Positions 1-6,599 of a stretch of DNA of 9,964 bases are shown here, piece by piece. Where the stretch lies: assembly GCA_023229615.1 (NCBI GenBank), contig JALNYX010000032.1:1-9964 (forward strand), in the 5' to 3' direction. The position numbers and the translations under genes were made by a program. Origin of the DNA: Candidatus Moraniibacteriota bacterium. Its GTDB lineage: Bacteria > Patescibacteriota > Minisyncoccia > Moranbacterales > UBA9337. The notes beneath the pieces were generated by a model. The model was not told where the DNA came from and searched no databases. It was given only the letters and a program-made list of their open reading frames with translations. Within the stretch, counting starts at the first letter, position 1. The number at the start of each line of letters is the position of its first letter.

Positions 1-1056
1 AGAGCCACAGCGCATATCGACCAAATGATAAAAATAATCAGTGGATTGATCAAAAAGGGATTTGCCTACGAAAAAAATGGCAACGTCTTTTTTGATATTG
101 AAAAATTTCCGGAATATGGAAAACTTTCCGGAAACACTTTGGAAAACCTCAAAATCGGCGCTCGCCTCGAAGAGCATCCGGACAAAAAAAATCCTTGGGA
201 TTTTGCTCTTTGGCTCAAAGCTCCGGAAAAACACCTGATGCAATGGAAGTCGCCCTGGTCAGTCGGCTATCCTGGCTGGCACATTGAATGCAGTGCAATG
301 AGTACTGAATATCTGGGCGAAACCATTGATATTCACACTGGAGGAGAAGACAATATTTTTCCCCATCATGAAGCGGAAATTGCCCAAACTCAGTGCTATA
401 CCGGAAAGAAATTTGTGAATTATTGGATTCACGTTCGCCATCTGCTTGTTGACGGAGAAAAAATGGCAAAATCCAAAGGAAATTTTTACACCCTTGTTGA
501 TATTAAAGAGAAAGGATTTGAACCAATGATACTTCGCCTTCTTCTTCTTTCTTCTCATTATCGCTCGAATTTGAATTTTACCTGGGATGGGATGAATCAA
601 GCTAAATCGAATCTGCAAAAAATTTCCGACTTTGTCTTGAATATGGAAATTATGGCGGCGCAAAATCTGGACATTGAAATTTCCGAAAAAATTCCAGTTG
701 CCGAATTTGAAAAACGTTTTGAAGAAGCAATGAATGACGATCTCAATACTCCCCTGGCACTCAGCGTTCTTTTTGATTTAATCAGCACAACAAATAAAAT
801 AACTTCTCAACAAAGAATTCCTTCTAAAAAAGCCAAACAAATTCTTTCTCTCTGGAAAAAAATAAACTCAGTCTTTGGACTCAAACTCAATGGACAAGCA
901 GAAATTCCAGAGGAAATTTTGATGTTAGCAAAAAACCGAGAAAATGCTCGCAAGGAAAAAGATTTCCAAAAAGCCGATGATTTTCGCAAAAACATTGAAG
1001 AGAAAGGTTATTCCGTGGAAGATACCAGTGAAGGGTTTAAGGTGAAGAAAAATTAG
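1..1056 (+). CDS. cysS: Cysteinyl-tRNA synthetase, 5' end missing
   Basis: Class I aminoacyl-tRNA synthetase that charges tRNA-Cys with cysteine in the cytoplasm. The frame is open to the left edge (RATAHIDQ precedes the first ATG at 25), so that ATG is an internal Met and the true start lies upstream. Numbering from it and adding 120 matches E. coli CysRS. The zinc ligands are Cys in GWHIECSAM (E. coli C209) and His and Glu in FPHHEAEIAQ (H234, E238). The ATP-binding KMSKS loop is KMAKS (E. coli 266-270). The HIGH motif and the first zinc Cys lie outside the window. The C-terminal half (NDDLNTPLALSVLFDL and after) is the helical anticodon-stem/DALR region. The inferred length, about 463 residues, matches the E. 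coli enzyme (461), so the 3' end is intact. The TAG stop at 1054-1056 lies inside a heptad repeat. Identification is close to certain. Confidence 0.98.
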   Translation, partial: RATAHIDQMIKIISGLIKKGFAYEKNGNVFFDIEKFPEYGKLSGNTLENLKIGARLEEHPDKKNPWDFALWLKAPEKHLMQWKSPWSVGYPGWHIECSAMSTEYLGETIDIHTGGEDNIFPHHEAEIAQTQCYTGKKFVNYWIHVRHLLVDGEKMAKSKGNFYTLVDIKEKGFEPMILRLLLLSSHYRSNLNFTWDGMNQAKSNLQKISDFVLNMEIMAAQNLDIEISEKIPVAEFEKRFEEAMNDDLNTPLALSVLFDLISTTNKITSQQRIPSKKAKQILSLWKKINSVFGLKLNGQAEIPEEILMLAKNRENARKEKDFQKADDFRKNIEEKGYSVEDTSEGFKVKKN

Positions 1057-1074
1057 TATTCAGTATTTAGTATT
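1054..1074. repeat. Three tandem heptads over the cysS stop codon
   Basis: TAGTATT, CAGTATT and TAGTATT stand head to tail, and the first TAG is the cysS stop codon. The 7-base period is the same as in the AT-rich arrays at 6810-6837, 7489-7514, 7557-7584 and 9674-9727, although the unit differs. It could be chance in AT-rich DNA, but three adjacent near-identical units are clearly visible. Confidence 0.6.
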
Positions 1075-1106
1075 TTAAAAAACAGGATTAAATCCTATTT
1101 TTTAAA
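1074..1106. terminator. Bidirectional intrinsic terminator between convergent genes
   Basis: The stem TTTAAAAAA-C-AGGAT / ATCCT-A-TTTTTTAAA gives 15 paired positions with one C/A mismatch and a TAA loop at 1089-1091. There is a T-run on the plus strand (1098-1103) and an A-run on the other side (1077-1082), so it can end transcription of cysS from the left and of the HD-domain gene from the right. It lies exactly between two convergent stop codons (1056 and 1130). The GC core is short (AGGAT/ATCCT), so strength is uncertain. Confidence 0.75.
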
Positions 1107-1129
1107 TGTGTAGTTTGTGAAAAAGTGGT

Positions 1130-1591
1130 TTATTTGAGCAGCAACATCACTGCTTCATATTTCGGTTTGATCATTTTTTTGGACGTGTCGAAATGAAGTT
1201 GTTTGTATTTGTTTTCCAATTTTTTCCGAACAGATTCCTTTGCTTGACCTTGATCTAAGTTTTCATATACAAAAGCAGCTTTAAATATTCCGGCGATATT
1301 TTCAAAATTACTCAGCGCATCAGCTTCAGCCAAAATCTTTTCTTCAATACTTTCACGAAGATTTTTTTGAGAACCTCGGTGATTTAAAATGCATTTTTTA
1401 ACTAATTCAATCTTCTCAGCCGGATAACCGAGCTCACTCAGCTTCTTCTGTGCAATCTTGGCGCTGGTAATGTGATGATTCTGCCTACCATAAACAATTG
1501 AACCGATGTCATGCAACTCGGATCTTAAAACACTCACACCGCTCGGAGAAAATCCCTCGATATGGCATCTTGTGTCATATTTCTGCTTCAT
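1130..1591 (-). CDS. Small HD-domain phosphohydrolase-like protein, atypical N-terminus
   Basis: Predicted soluble metal-dependent hydrolase of the HD superfamily, 153 aa. Visible motifs are LHDIG (His27-Asp28), NHHIT (His39/His40), ILNHRGS (His71) and AEADALSNF (Asp91), the expected order of HD metal ligands. The helical tail (KLENKYKQLHFDTSKKM and after) resembles uncharacterised HD proteins of about 150-190 aa. The substrate is unknown. The residues before LHDIG do not look like the usual helix carrying the first metal His, and that part is about 30 residues shorter than in most relatives. ATG at 1589-1591 was taken because an in-frame TAA lies just upstream (1604-1606). No Shine-Dalgarno sequence is seen. 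A 5'-truncated gene is possible. The fold call is fairly firm and the start is weak. Confidence 0.65.
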   Translation of the reverse strand: MKQKYDTRCHIEGFSPSGVSVLRSELHDIGSIVYGRQNHHITSAKIAQKKLSELGYPAEKIELVKKCILNHRGSQKNLRESIEEKILAEADALSNFENIAGIFKAAFVYENLDQGQAKESVRKKLENKYKQLHFDTSKKMIKPKYEAVMLLLK

Positions 1592-1599
1592 AATCGCAA

Positions 1600-1730
1600 G
1601 ATCTTACTCTTGGTTAGTTGGCCCAGTTCTATTGGGACTCGGGCTAAGGGGGTTACTTCGCGACAACAGATAAGTCGCATGCTCTACGCTGACCACCAAT
1701 CGCTTGTATAATCAGCGCTTGGTGGTTTTT
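1600..1730 (+). ncRNA. Candidate structured RNA ending in an intrinsic terminator
   Basis: A GC-richer island (47 of 90 bases G or C over 1611-1700) in otherwise AT-rich DNA, dense in inverted repeats. The first is TTAG..GCCCAGTTC / GGACT-C-GGGC..CTAA (about 1614-1646). The second is GCGAC / GTCGC around a 9-base loop (about 1660-1678). The third is the terminator hairpin ACCACCAA / TTGGTGGT with TTTTT. CGCTGA (1687-1692) can also pair with TCAGCG (1712-1717), which competes with the terminator stem. All short frames across it are unremarkable. The terminator sits on the plus strand, so a short plus-strand RNA of about 130 nt fits best. A leader RNA of the HD gene on the minus strand is an alternative. 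No known RNA family is recognised, and no promoter could be assigned. Confidence 0.4.
1692..1730 (+). terminator. Strong intrinsic terminator hairpin
   Basis: ACCACCAA (1692-1699) pairs perfectly with TTGGTGGT (1719-1726). After a T/C mismatch, CGCT (1701-1704) pairs with AGCG (1714-1717), leaving a 9-base loop. The stem is followed at once by T's on the plus strand. No plus-strand protein gene ends here (cysS has its own terminator at 1074-1106), which points to a separate plus-strand transcript. Confidence 0.75.
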
Positions 1731-1841
1731 ATTTCCCAAAAAAATCAAAAAAATGGCAATCTAAATTGTAAAGATTATTTGTTGAATTCCTTTTTATGAA
1801 ACCAGATACACAGTGTTAGCCAATGTATTACTTTTCTTTTT

Positions 1842-1859
1842 TTCCGACAGCAGTCGGAA
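1842..1859. repeat. 7-bp perfect hairpin TTCCGAC / GTCGGAA
   Basis: TTCCGAC (1842-1848), loop AGCA, GTCGGAA (1853-1859). The plus strand continues with TTGTTTT, so it could act as a weak plus-strand terminator. On the minus strand it is followed by A's, so it would not terminate the minus-strand operon. It is preceded by a poly-T stretch. Confidence 0.5.
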
Positions 1860-1893
1860 TTGTTTTAAAAAAAATTTTAAAATTTCTTTTTCC

Positions 1894-1944
1894 GTTTTGG
1901 ATTTTGGACAGAGAGGTTAGGGGTGAATGCCCAAAATCCAAAAC
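1894..1944. repeat. 14-bp perfect inverted repeat with 23-base loop
   Basis: GTTTTGGATTTTGG (1894-1907) is the exact reverse complement of CCAAAATCCAAAAC (1931-1944). The loop contains GGTTAGGGGTGAATGC. There is no T-run after the stem on either strand, so it is not a canonical terminator. It lies about 43 bases after the stop of the minus-strand operon. Possibilities are an RNA stem at the operon 3' end or a small dispersed repeat. Confidence 0.6.
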
Positions 1945-1986
1945 TCCTTATTTCGTTATTAATTTAAAAACTAGATAAAATATTTT

Positions 1987-2508
1987 TCAATTTTTGTTCA
2001 CCTTATATTTAATTTGCATTATATCGTCAGTAATTCTTACGGCTTCATCAAGGGACAACCGCTTTTCGAAATCACTTTCCGCAAAAATTGAGATGCCGCT
2101 TCCAATAATCGCAGGCTCTATATTTATTATCACTTCGTCGATTAGATTTGCGGAAATGAACGCGCTATTGATTGTGCTTCCACCCGTAAGAATTGCGCTC
2201 TCGAAATTCATGGCAATGGCTTTTTCAATTGCGTCCTTTGGCGAATTGGCAGCTAAAAATGGCGGAGCTAATTTCAAGTCTTTGTCATTGGAAACAACTA
2301 TTTTTAGCCTCGCTTTAATGTCGTTAAAATTATAATCCGGCCATTTTTGAACAGTCTCATAAGTTTTTCTGCCAATGATAAAACAACCATGCTTTTTTAC
2401 CAATTCACCAAAGGATTTCCAGTTGGTGTCAGATAAAAAGTCTTCATTACCGCTTTTACTGGCAATCATGCCATTCAAAGACATTGCCATGAATAATATA
2501 ATTTTCAT
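1987..2508 (-). CDS. RibD C-terminal/dihydrofolate reductase-fold protein
   Basis: Predicted cytoplasmic NADPH-dependent reductase of the DHFR/RibD_C superfamily, 173 aa, a typical length. The N-terminal strand and loop MKIILFMAMSLNGMIASKSG and the motif IIGRKTYET (residues 44-52) fit the fold. ILTGGSTIN (106-114) fits the NADPH-binding Gly-Gly loop, and EVIINIEPAIIGSGISIF (125-142) fits the RibD_C strand region. It resembles the stand-alone YyaP/RibD_C-type proteins more than classical FolA, so whether it reduces dihydrofolate is uncertain. It is the last gene of the minus-strand series, 18 bases after the small membrane protein gene. The spacer is almost entirely T on the coding strand, so no Shine-Dalgarno sequence exists. 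It ends with TGA, evidence for the standard code. Confidence 0.82.
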   Translation of the reverse strand: MKIILFMAMSLNGMIASKSGNEDFLSDTNWKSFGELVKKHGCFIIGRKTYETVQKWPDYNFNDIKARLKIVVSNDKDLKLAPPFLAANSPKDAIEKAIAMNFESAILTGGSTINSAFISANLIDEVIINIEPAIIGSGISIFAESDFEKRLSLDEAVRITDDIMQIKYKVNKN

Positions 2509-2513
2509 AAAGT

Positions 2514-2526
2514 AAAAAAAAAAAAA
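2514..2526. repeat. 13-base poly-A tract
   Basis: An unbroken run of 13 A's fills most of the 18-base gap between two minus-strand genes and is read as poly-T in their mRNA. It occupies the place where a ribosome binding site for the reductase-like gene would be expected. Such tracts are prone to length change, so it could tune expression or may partly be a sequencing or assembly artefact. Confidence 0.8.
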
Positions 2527-2802
2527 TTAGCGGTCTTTTTTCAGCTTGAAGCTCAGAAATAATATTAGCATATTGGCGAAAAATATCATTCCCGATACAA
2601 TCTGAAACGGCAAATCAGGAAGAACAACTAGGCTATATAAAAATGCAATGCCAGTAGTTGCTGTCCATAATATGTAAGAATGAAAATTGGCACTAGGTTT
2701 TTTATGCCACAAATCCTTTATTGTAGGCCAATATGCGACGGTGTCTACAATTGCCGTTGCTCCATAACAAATAATGAGGATTTTTAATAGGATTTCTTTC
2801 AT
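2527..2802 (-). CDS. Small three-helix membrane protein, SemiSWEET/PQ-loop-like
   Basis: A 91-aa protein with three hydrophobic segments at about residues 6-26, 42-60 and 66-86, and a basic C-terminal tail (KLKKDR). The end of helix 1 reads AYWPTIKDLWHKKPSANFHSYILW, which resembles the PQ-loop pattern with Pro-Thr in place of Pro-Gln. SemiSWEETs are half-size sugar transporters of this length that work as homodimers. A sugar-transport role is inferred from family likeness only. Closeness to surface-glycan genes is consistent but proves nothing. The gene lies 84 bases after ctpA and 18 before the reductase-like gene. No Shine-Dalgarno sequence precedes the ATG. Other small three-helix families remain possible. 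Confidence 0.6.
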   Translation of the reverse strand: MKEILLKILIICYGATAIVDTVAYWPTIKDLWHKKPSANFHSYILWTATTGIAFLYSLVVLPDLPFQIVSGMIFFANMLILFLSFKLKKDR

Positions 2803-2841
2803 AAAGTATGAGCTACAAAATATCTTTTATTTTAAATGGAC

Positions 2842-2859
2842 AAAAATAAATTTATTTTT
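2842..2859. repeat. 18-bp A/T palindrome after ctpA
   Basis: AAAAATAAATTTATTTTT is a perfect palindrome in the 84-base gap between ctpA and the small membrane protein gene. Read on the minus strand it ends in a T-run, so it could be a weak intrinsic terminator or attenuator. With no G or C in the stem this is doubtful. Confidence 0.35.
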
Positions 2860-2886
2860 ATATGTTATACAGACTCAATTGAATTG

Positions 2887-4164
2887 CTACTTCCCTTTCA
2901 AAATTTCAATTGCTTTGTCTAGTTGAGGATCTCGGTCTGATTCCCAATCTTCGGTCGAAAGTTCAACTTCGACATCCGGAGAAATTCCTTGCTCATTAAT
3001 CTGATTTCCTTTGGGAGTAAGCCACTTAGCAACTGTGATTTTTACCGCGCTATCTTCGGGAAGCGCAATCAATTCTTGAACTGAACCTTTTCCAAAAGAT
3101 TTTTTTCCAACCAAAGTAACATTATCACGATTCTCTCTGAGCGCTCCCGCCATAATCTCCGATGCACTAGCACTACCCTCATTAATCAAAATCACTGTCG
3201 GAATTTGACTAAGAACATCTCCGCCCGTACTGGAAATCTTTTTCTGTTTTCCTTGGTAATCTTCCTCAATCACCACCGTCTTTCCTTTTGGCAAAGCGCG
3301 ACTGGACATTTCAATAGCCGCATCTAAAAATCCACCCGGATCATTTCTCAAATCAATAATCAATCCTTTGGTTTGCGAGGGCATCGCTTTGATCGCACTA
3401 TGAAACTCCCGGAGAGTTGTGTCGCCAAAACGACTCACGCTGATATAGAAAATATCATTATCCTTTATTTCAAATTTAACACTATCCACATTTATTGTGT
3501 CACGAATAACGACAATCTCTTTTGTTTCTTCGGCATCGCCACTGCGAAATATTGTAAAATGAACTTCGCTTCCTTTCGGTCCGCGAATTTTTTTAACTGC
3601 ATCATCAATTGTCATATCTGCATTTTCCCCGTCAATTTTAATAATCTTATCTCCTGCACGAAGTCCGGCTTTTTGCGCCGGAGAATCATCCAAAGGAGCG
3701 ATCACAGTCAAAATGCCACTGCGAACTCCCAACTCAGCCCCGATTCCTTCAAAAGTTCCTTCTATTTCCTCATTAAATTGCTTATTCTCTTCAGGATCAA
3801 AAAAGACAGTATATGGATCTCCGGTAGCCGCCAGCATTCCATTGATCGCTCCATAAATGAGATCTTGGGTTTTCAAATCCTTAGCATCGACATATTTCTC
3901 TTTAAGCAAATCCCAAACCTTCCAAAACAAAGAAAAATCAACTGCCGTATTTCCGCCACTTTCCTTATTTAGTAAAATAGATTCTTCAAATGAAACTTTT
4001 TCCGCTGGAATTTTTTTTGCCTCTATTTTTCCTTTCTCCACTCCTATCCAAAAACTCAAAAGCAGTAAAATAAACACGAAAAAACTTCGAGCATATAAGC
4101 CGAAGATTTTTTCGTTTTGAGGAGAATTATTTTGATTTTCTTTTTGCAATTTTTCTTGATTCAT
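2887..4164 (-). CDS. ctpA: S41 family C-terminal processing peptidase
   Basis: Membrane-anchored serine protease of the CtpA/Prc family that trims or degrades envelope proteins, 425 aa. There is a signal anchor at about residues 27-41 (SFFVFILLLLSFWIG) after a polar N-tail, so the rest should be outside the membrane. An N-terminal helical part (FWKVWDLLKEKYVD, GDPYTVFFDPEE) leads to a PDZ domain at about 130-212 (EGIGAELGVRSG, AGLRAGDKIIKIDG). The protease domain has LRNDPGG (272-278), GSASASEI with the expected nucleophile Ser333, and SFGKGSVQ with the general base Lys359. Ser-Lys spacing is 26 against 25 in E. coli Prc. The start is ATG at 4162-4164, 25 bases after the LCP gene, without a Shine-Dalgarno sequence. 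A 12-bp palindrome AATAAGCTTATT lies just upstream. Identification is secure; the substrate is unknown. Confidence 0.95.
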   Translation of the reverse strand: MNQEKLQKENQNNSPQNEKIFGLYARSFFVFILLLLSFWIGVEKGKIEAKKIPAEKVSFEESILLNKESGGNTAVDFSLFWKVWDLLKEKYVDAKDLKTQDLIYGAINGMLAATGDPYTVFFDPEENKQFNEEIEGTFEGIGAELGVRSGILTVIAPLDDSPAQKAGLRAGDKIIKIDGENADMTIDDAVKKIRGPKGSEVHFTIFRSGDAEETKEIVVIRDTINVDSVKFEIKDNDIFYISVSRFGDTTLREFHSAIKAMPSQTKGLIIDLRNDPGGFLDAAIEMSSRALPKGKTVVIEEDYQGKQKKISSTGGDVLSQIPTVILINEGSASASEIMAGALRENRDNVTLVGKKSFGKGSVQELIALPEDSAVKITVAKWLTPKGNQINEQGISPDVEVELSTEDWESDRDPQLDKAIEILKGK

Positions 4165-4189
4165 TTAATAAGCTTATTTTGAGTTTTTT

Positions 4190-5413
4190 TTAATTTAACA
4201 TCTTTCCAAACGCCTCCTTGATGCGATCATAATTATCTCCTCTTGGAAAAAGGATATACCCGGCGCTTTTCCATTCATCTCCGGTTGGCGTATACAAAAG
4301 TCCTTCTTCAGAATTCTCCAACACTTTTTGACTGATTTTCACATCTCCCATCTGCTGGTATAGCTCAAAAAATCTCTTCATTTCCCACATTTGCATATTG
4401 GTGCGAACATTATTTCCCAAACTATCCATCATTTTGTTTATCGTTCCGAAATCAGAAAGAACTCCTACACTCAAGGCCTTGGTTTTAATTTTCTGAAGTA
4501 TTTCCTGCTGGCGGCGCGCTCTATCAAAATCACTTGAAGTAACTCGGGATCTAACATAACAAAGGGCTTGTTCTCCAGTCAAAGTAATATCTCCGGCAGG
4601 CAATTCAAAGTCTCCTCCGCATTCCAAGGATGCCTTGTCGGCATTATTAGCATAACAAAGCGGATATCTTTTCGGATTAGTATAATATGTTCCATTTTTT
4701 CTTTGAATCCATTTCTCCTCATAATTTCCAGATGGAACATTGAAAACAGTAGTTGCATCGCAACGCTGTTCGAGTCCTTTAAATTGAAGAGTTTCACTAA
4801 ATGGTTGATCGAGATGAATATCCACACCGCCCAAACTATCCACTAATTGCTGAAATCCGGCAAAATTAATACTCACCGCATAATGAATCGGCACTCCAAC
4901 AATTTCACTGATAATTGTACTCATATCAGTGAGTCCGCCTCCTTTTTCCCTCTCTTCGCCACTGGCATAAACGGCATTTATTTTTGCCTGATAATCTTTA
5001 CCGGGAACTTTCACATAAAAATCCCGGGGAATAGAAAAAAGTGAAGCTTTACTCTCCACGCCTTCGCTTCCCGGCTTAACACTGGCGATCATAATAGTAT
5101 CTGCCAAAAGTCCTCCGCCTTCCACGCCTTCTCCGCGCATTCCCAAAAGAAGAATGTTGACCCTTCCGTCAGCTTCTCCTTCAAGCTTATCCTCTCCAAT
5201 CGGCAAGGCTTTGTATAAATTTTCAAAAACTCCGCCACTTCCAACTTTGTGCCAAACGCTTCCAGTTTTCCACGCCATCGCACCAAAAACTAAAACTAAA
5301 AGACCTCCCAAAATCAGCAGGACTTTTTTCCAAGTTTTCATCTTTTTACTTTTTGAAGAATTATACACAAAATCATTATTACTTCCTTGTTTCTTTTTTG
5401 AAAATGGCCACAT
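4190..5413 (-). CDS. LytR-CpsA-Psr (LCP) family glycan transferase
   Basis: LCP proteins move undecaprenyl-linked glycans onto peptidoglycan or other acceptors at the outer face of the membrane. The 407 aa begin with a basic tail, then one membrane segment (about 31-48, VLLILGGLLVLVFGAMAW), then the LCP domain. Core motifs are VNILLLGMRGEG (85-96), ADTIMIASV (104-112), FSIPRDFYVKVPG (126-138), KINAVYASG (144-152) and the Arg-rich SDFDRARRQQEIL (294-306). These Asp and Arg residues bind the pyrophosphate of the lipid substrate in the family. An extended segment at about 207-285 carries four Cys (218, 253, 265, 285), which could form two disulfides, an elaboration not typical of LCP proteins. 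It follows the second glycosyltransferase gene by 27 bases and precedes ctpA by 25, fitting a glycan export operon. No Shine-Dalgarno sequence. Confidence 0.93.
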   Translation of the reverse strand: MWPFSKKKQGSNNDFVYNSSKSKKMKTWKKVLLILGGLLVLVFGAMAWKTGSVWHKVGSGGVFENLYKALPIGEDKLEGEADGRVNILLLGMRGEGVEGGGLLADTIMIASVKPGSEGVESKASLFSIPRDFYVKVPGKDYQAKINAVYASGEEREKGGGLTDMSTIISEIVGVPIHYAVSINFAGFQQLVDSLGGVDIHLDQPFSETLQFKGLEQRCDATTVFNVPSGNYEEKWIQRKNGTYYTNPKRYPLCYANNADKASLECGGDFELPAGDITLTGEQALCYVRSRVTSSDFDRARRQQEILQKIKTKALSVGVLSDFGTINKMMDSLGNNVRTNMQMWEMKRFFELYQQMGDVKISQKVLENSEEGLLYTPTGDEWKSAGYILFPRGDNYDRIKEAFGKMLN

Positions 5414-5440
5414 TTTTTTTAAATATTATTTTATTTATGC

Positions 5441-6595
5441 TTACATCAAATTTTGATAAATTGATAACATTTTTTGAGCCGATTTTTTCCAGGAAAATTT
5501 TTCCAACTGCTTTTTTCCAAGCAGAATAAGCTCACTTCTTAAATTATTGTCAATAATAAGATTGTACATCTTTTTTGATATTTCATCAAGATTTCCCTCC
5601 TCTGCAAAAATGCACCCGTCACCTCCAATTTCCCGCGAAACTGGAATATCCGAAGCAAGCACTGGAACATCTTGGCTCATCGCCTCCAAAATCGGAATTC
5701 CAAATCCTTCATATGAAGATAAGAAAGCAAAAATCTTCGCCAAGCGAAAAATTGCCGGCTTGTCCTTTTCATCAACATATCCGGGGAAAAAAACATCTTT
5801 TTGCGAATTATACTTCTTGATAACTTCGTCTATCTTTTGATCGAAATTATGCGCTCTGCGATTTCCCACCAAAACCAACTTCACATTCGGAATATCTTTT
5901 TTGATTCTCGCATAAGCCTCAGCTAACAATGCAATGTTTTTACGCGGTTGCAAAGTTCCAAGATACATAACAAATTCATCCGGCAAATTATATTTCTTTT
6001 TTACCTCGTCTAGTTCTTCATTGGAAAGCTCTCTCTTGAAATTATCCGCCACAGAATTTCGCACAACCGCCACTTTTTCCGGATTCACTGCATAATATTT
6101 CACAATTTCATCTTTTGTAAACTGAGAAACTGCAATCACCTTGTCAGCACGCCGAATACTGAGTGGAATCAAAATATTCAGAAAAAAGAGATCGATTTTT
6201 TTAATAAACTCTTTGTGCACTCGAAATGAAACATCATGAAGCGTGGTAACAATCTTTGTTTTGCGAGAAACAAAAAAAGGCGTGATATATTGCGTATGAA
6301 AAATATCAACCGGATACTTGCGCAAATAATTTGGCAAAGTCCAGAAATTCCAAACAAACTTGTTTTTTGAAGGAAGTGAGATGATTTTGAAACCATCACC
6401 TTTCGTTATACCCAAATCCTTTTCAATTTCTTTCAATTTGCCTTTATCAGTAATATCCGTAAACAGCAAAAAATCACCCTCTTCCTGCTTTTCTTCACGC
6501 ACTATCTCTTGCAAATTTTTCACTAAATTAAAAAACACCACCTCATCGCCGGTTCGATTTTTCCCAATATTTCGAATATCAATTCCAATAATCAT
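5441..6595 (-). CDS. GT4-type glycosyltransferase
   Basis: Predicted cytosolic GT-B retaining glycosyltransferase, 384 aa, that adds a sugar to a lipid-linked or growing glycan. The N-terminal domain starts MIIGIDIRNIGKNRTGDEVV and contains DIFHTQYITPF and TTLHDVSF. The C-terminal Rossmann domain starts near residue 207 with YLGTLQPRKN (211-220, the Arg/Lys that contact the donor phosphate). The EX7E-type motif is Glu296 to Glu304 in YEGFGIPILEAM. The donor and acceptor cannot be read from sequence. The ATG lies only four bases after the stop of the O-antigen ligase-like gene, so the two are probably translationally coupled. No Shine-Dalgarno sequence. It resembles the glycosyltransferase at the other end of the cluster in its C-terminal half, consistent with two sequential sugar additions. 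Confidence 0.92.
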   Translation of the reverse strand: MIIGIDIRNIGKNRTGDEVVFFNLVKNLQEIVREEKQEEGDFLLFTDITDKGKLKEIEKDLGITKGDGFKIISLPSKNKFVWNFWTLPNYLRKYPVDIFHTQYITPFFVSRKTKIVTTLHDVSFRVHKEFIKKIDLFFLNILIPLSIRRADKVIAVSQFTKDEIVKYYAVNPEKVAVVRNSVADNFKRELSNEELDEVKKKYNLPDEFVMYLGTLQPRKNIALLAEAYARIKKDIPNVKLVLVGNRRAHNFDQKIDEVIKKYNSQKDVFFPGYVDEKDKPAIFRLAKIFAFLSSYEGFGIPILEAMSQDVPVLASDIPVSREIGGDGCIFAEEGNLDEISKKMYNLIIDNNLRSELILLGKKQLEKFSWKKSAQKMLSIYQNLM

Positions 6596-6599
6596 ATTA

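Larger units (their letters stand above)
1731..1986. other. Non-coding spacer between the HD gene/ncRNA and the reductase-like gene
   Basis: AT-rich spacer with no convincing open frame on either strand. Apart from the two inverted repeats listed separately (1842-1859, 1894-1944) and the A/T-only stretch between them, nothing recognisable is seen. It should hold the promoter of the HD gene if that gene is transcribed independently, but no hexamer pair stood out. Confidence 0.5.

Noticed and set aside
25..27. ATG at 25 as the start of cysS
   Set aside because: The frame is open to position 1 with CysRS-like sequence, and residue numbering places this Met near residue 121 of the enzyme, so it is internal.
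1054..1074. Third or fourth copy of the GAAAATTGTTT heptad family
   Set aside because: It shares only the 7-base period. The unit TAGTATT and the absence of the core do not support membership, so it is listed as a separate repeat.
1704..1712. TTGTATAAT on the plus strand as a promoter -10
   Set aside because: It is the loop of the terminator hairpin and has no -35 partner or downstream plus-strand gene before 9753.
1600..1730. tRNA-like strings on the minus strand (GTAGAGCATGCGACT, resembling a D-arm followed by an anticodon stem GCGAC/GTCGC)
   Set aside because: The anticodon loop would be nine bases, the D-arm is incomplete, no T-arm with a TTCRA loop follows, and the ends do not form a clean 7-bp acceptor stem. 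Not called as a tRNA.
2803..2886. Promoter between ctpA and the small membrane protein gene
   Set aside because: Candidate hexamers (TTGTCC, TATTTT) have poor match and spacing. The 84-base gap is suggestive but not sufficient.
3373..3972. 199-aa plus-strand open frame
   Set aside because: It lies antisense to ctpA, whose domains and catalytic motifs are unmistakable. The antisense protein has no recognisable pattern.
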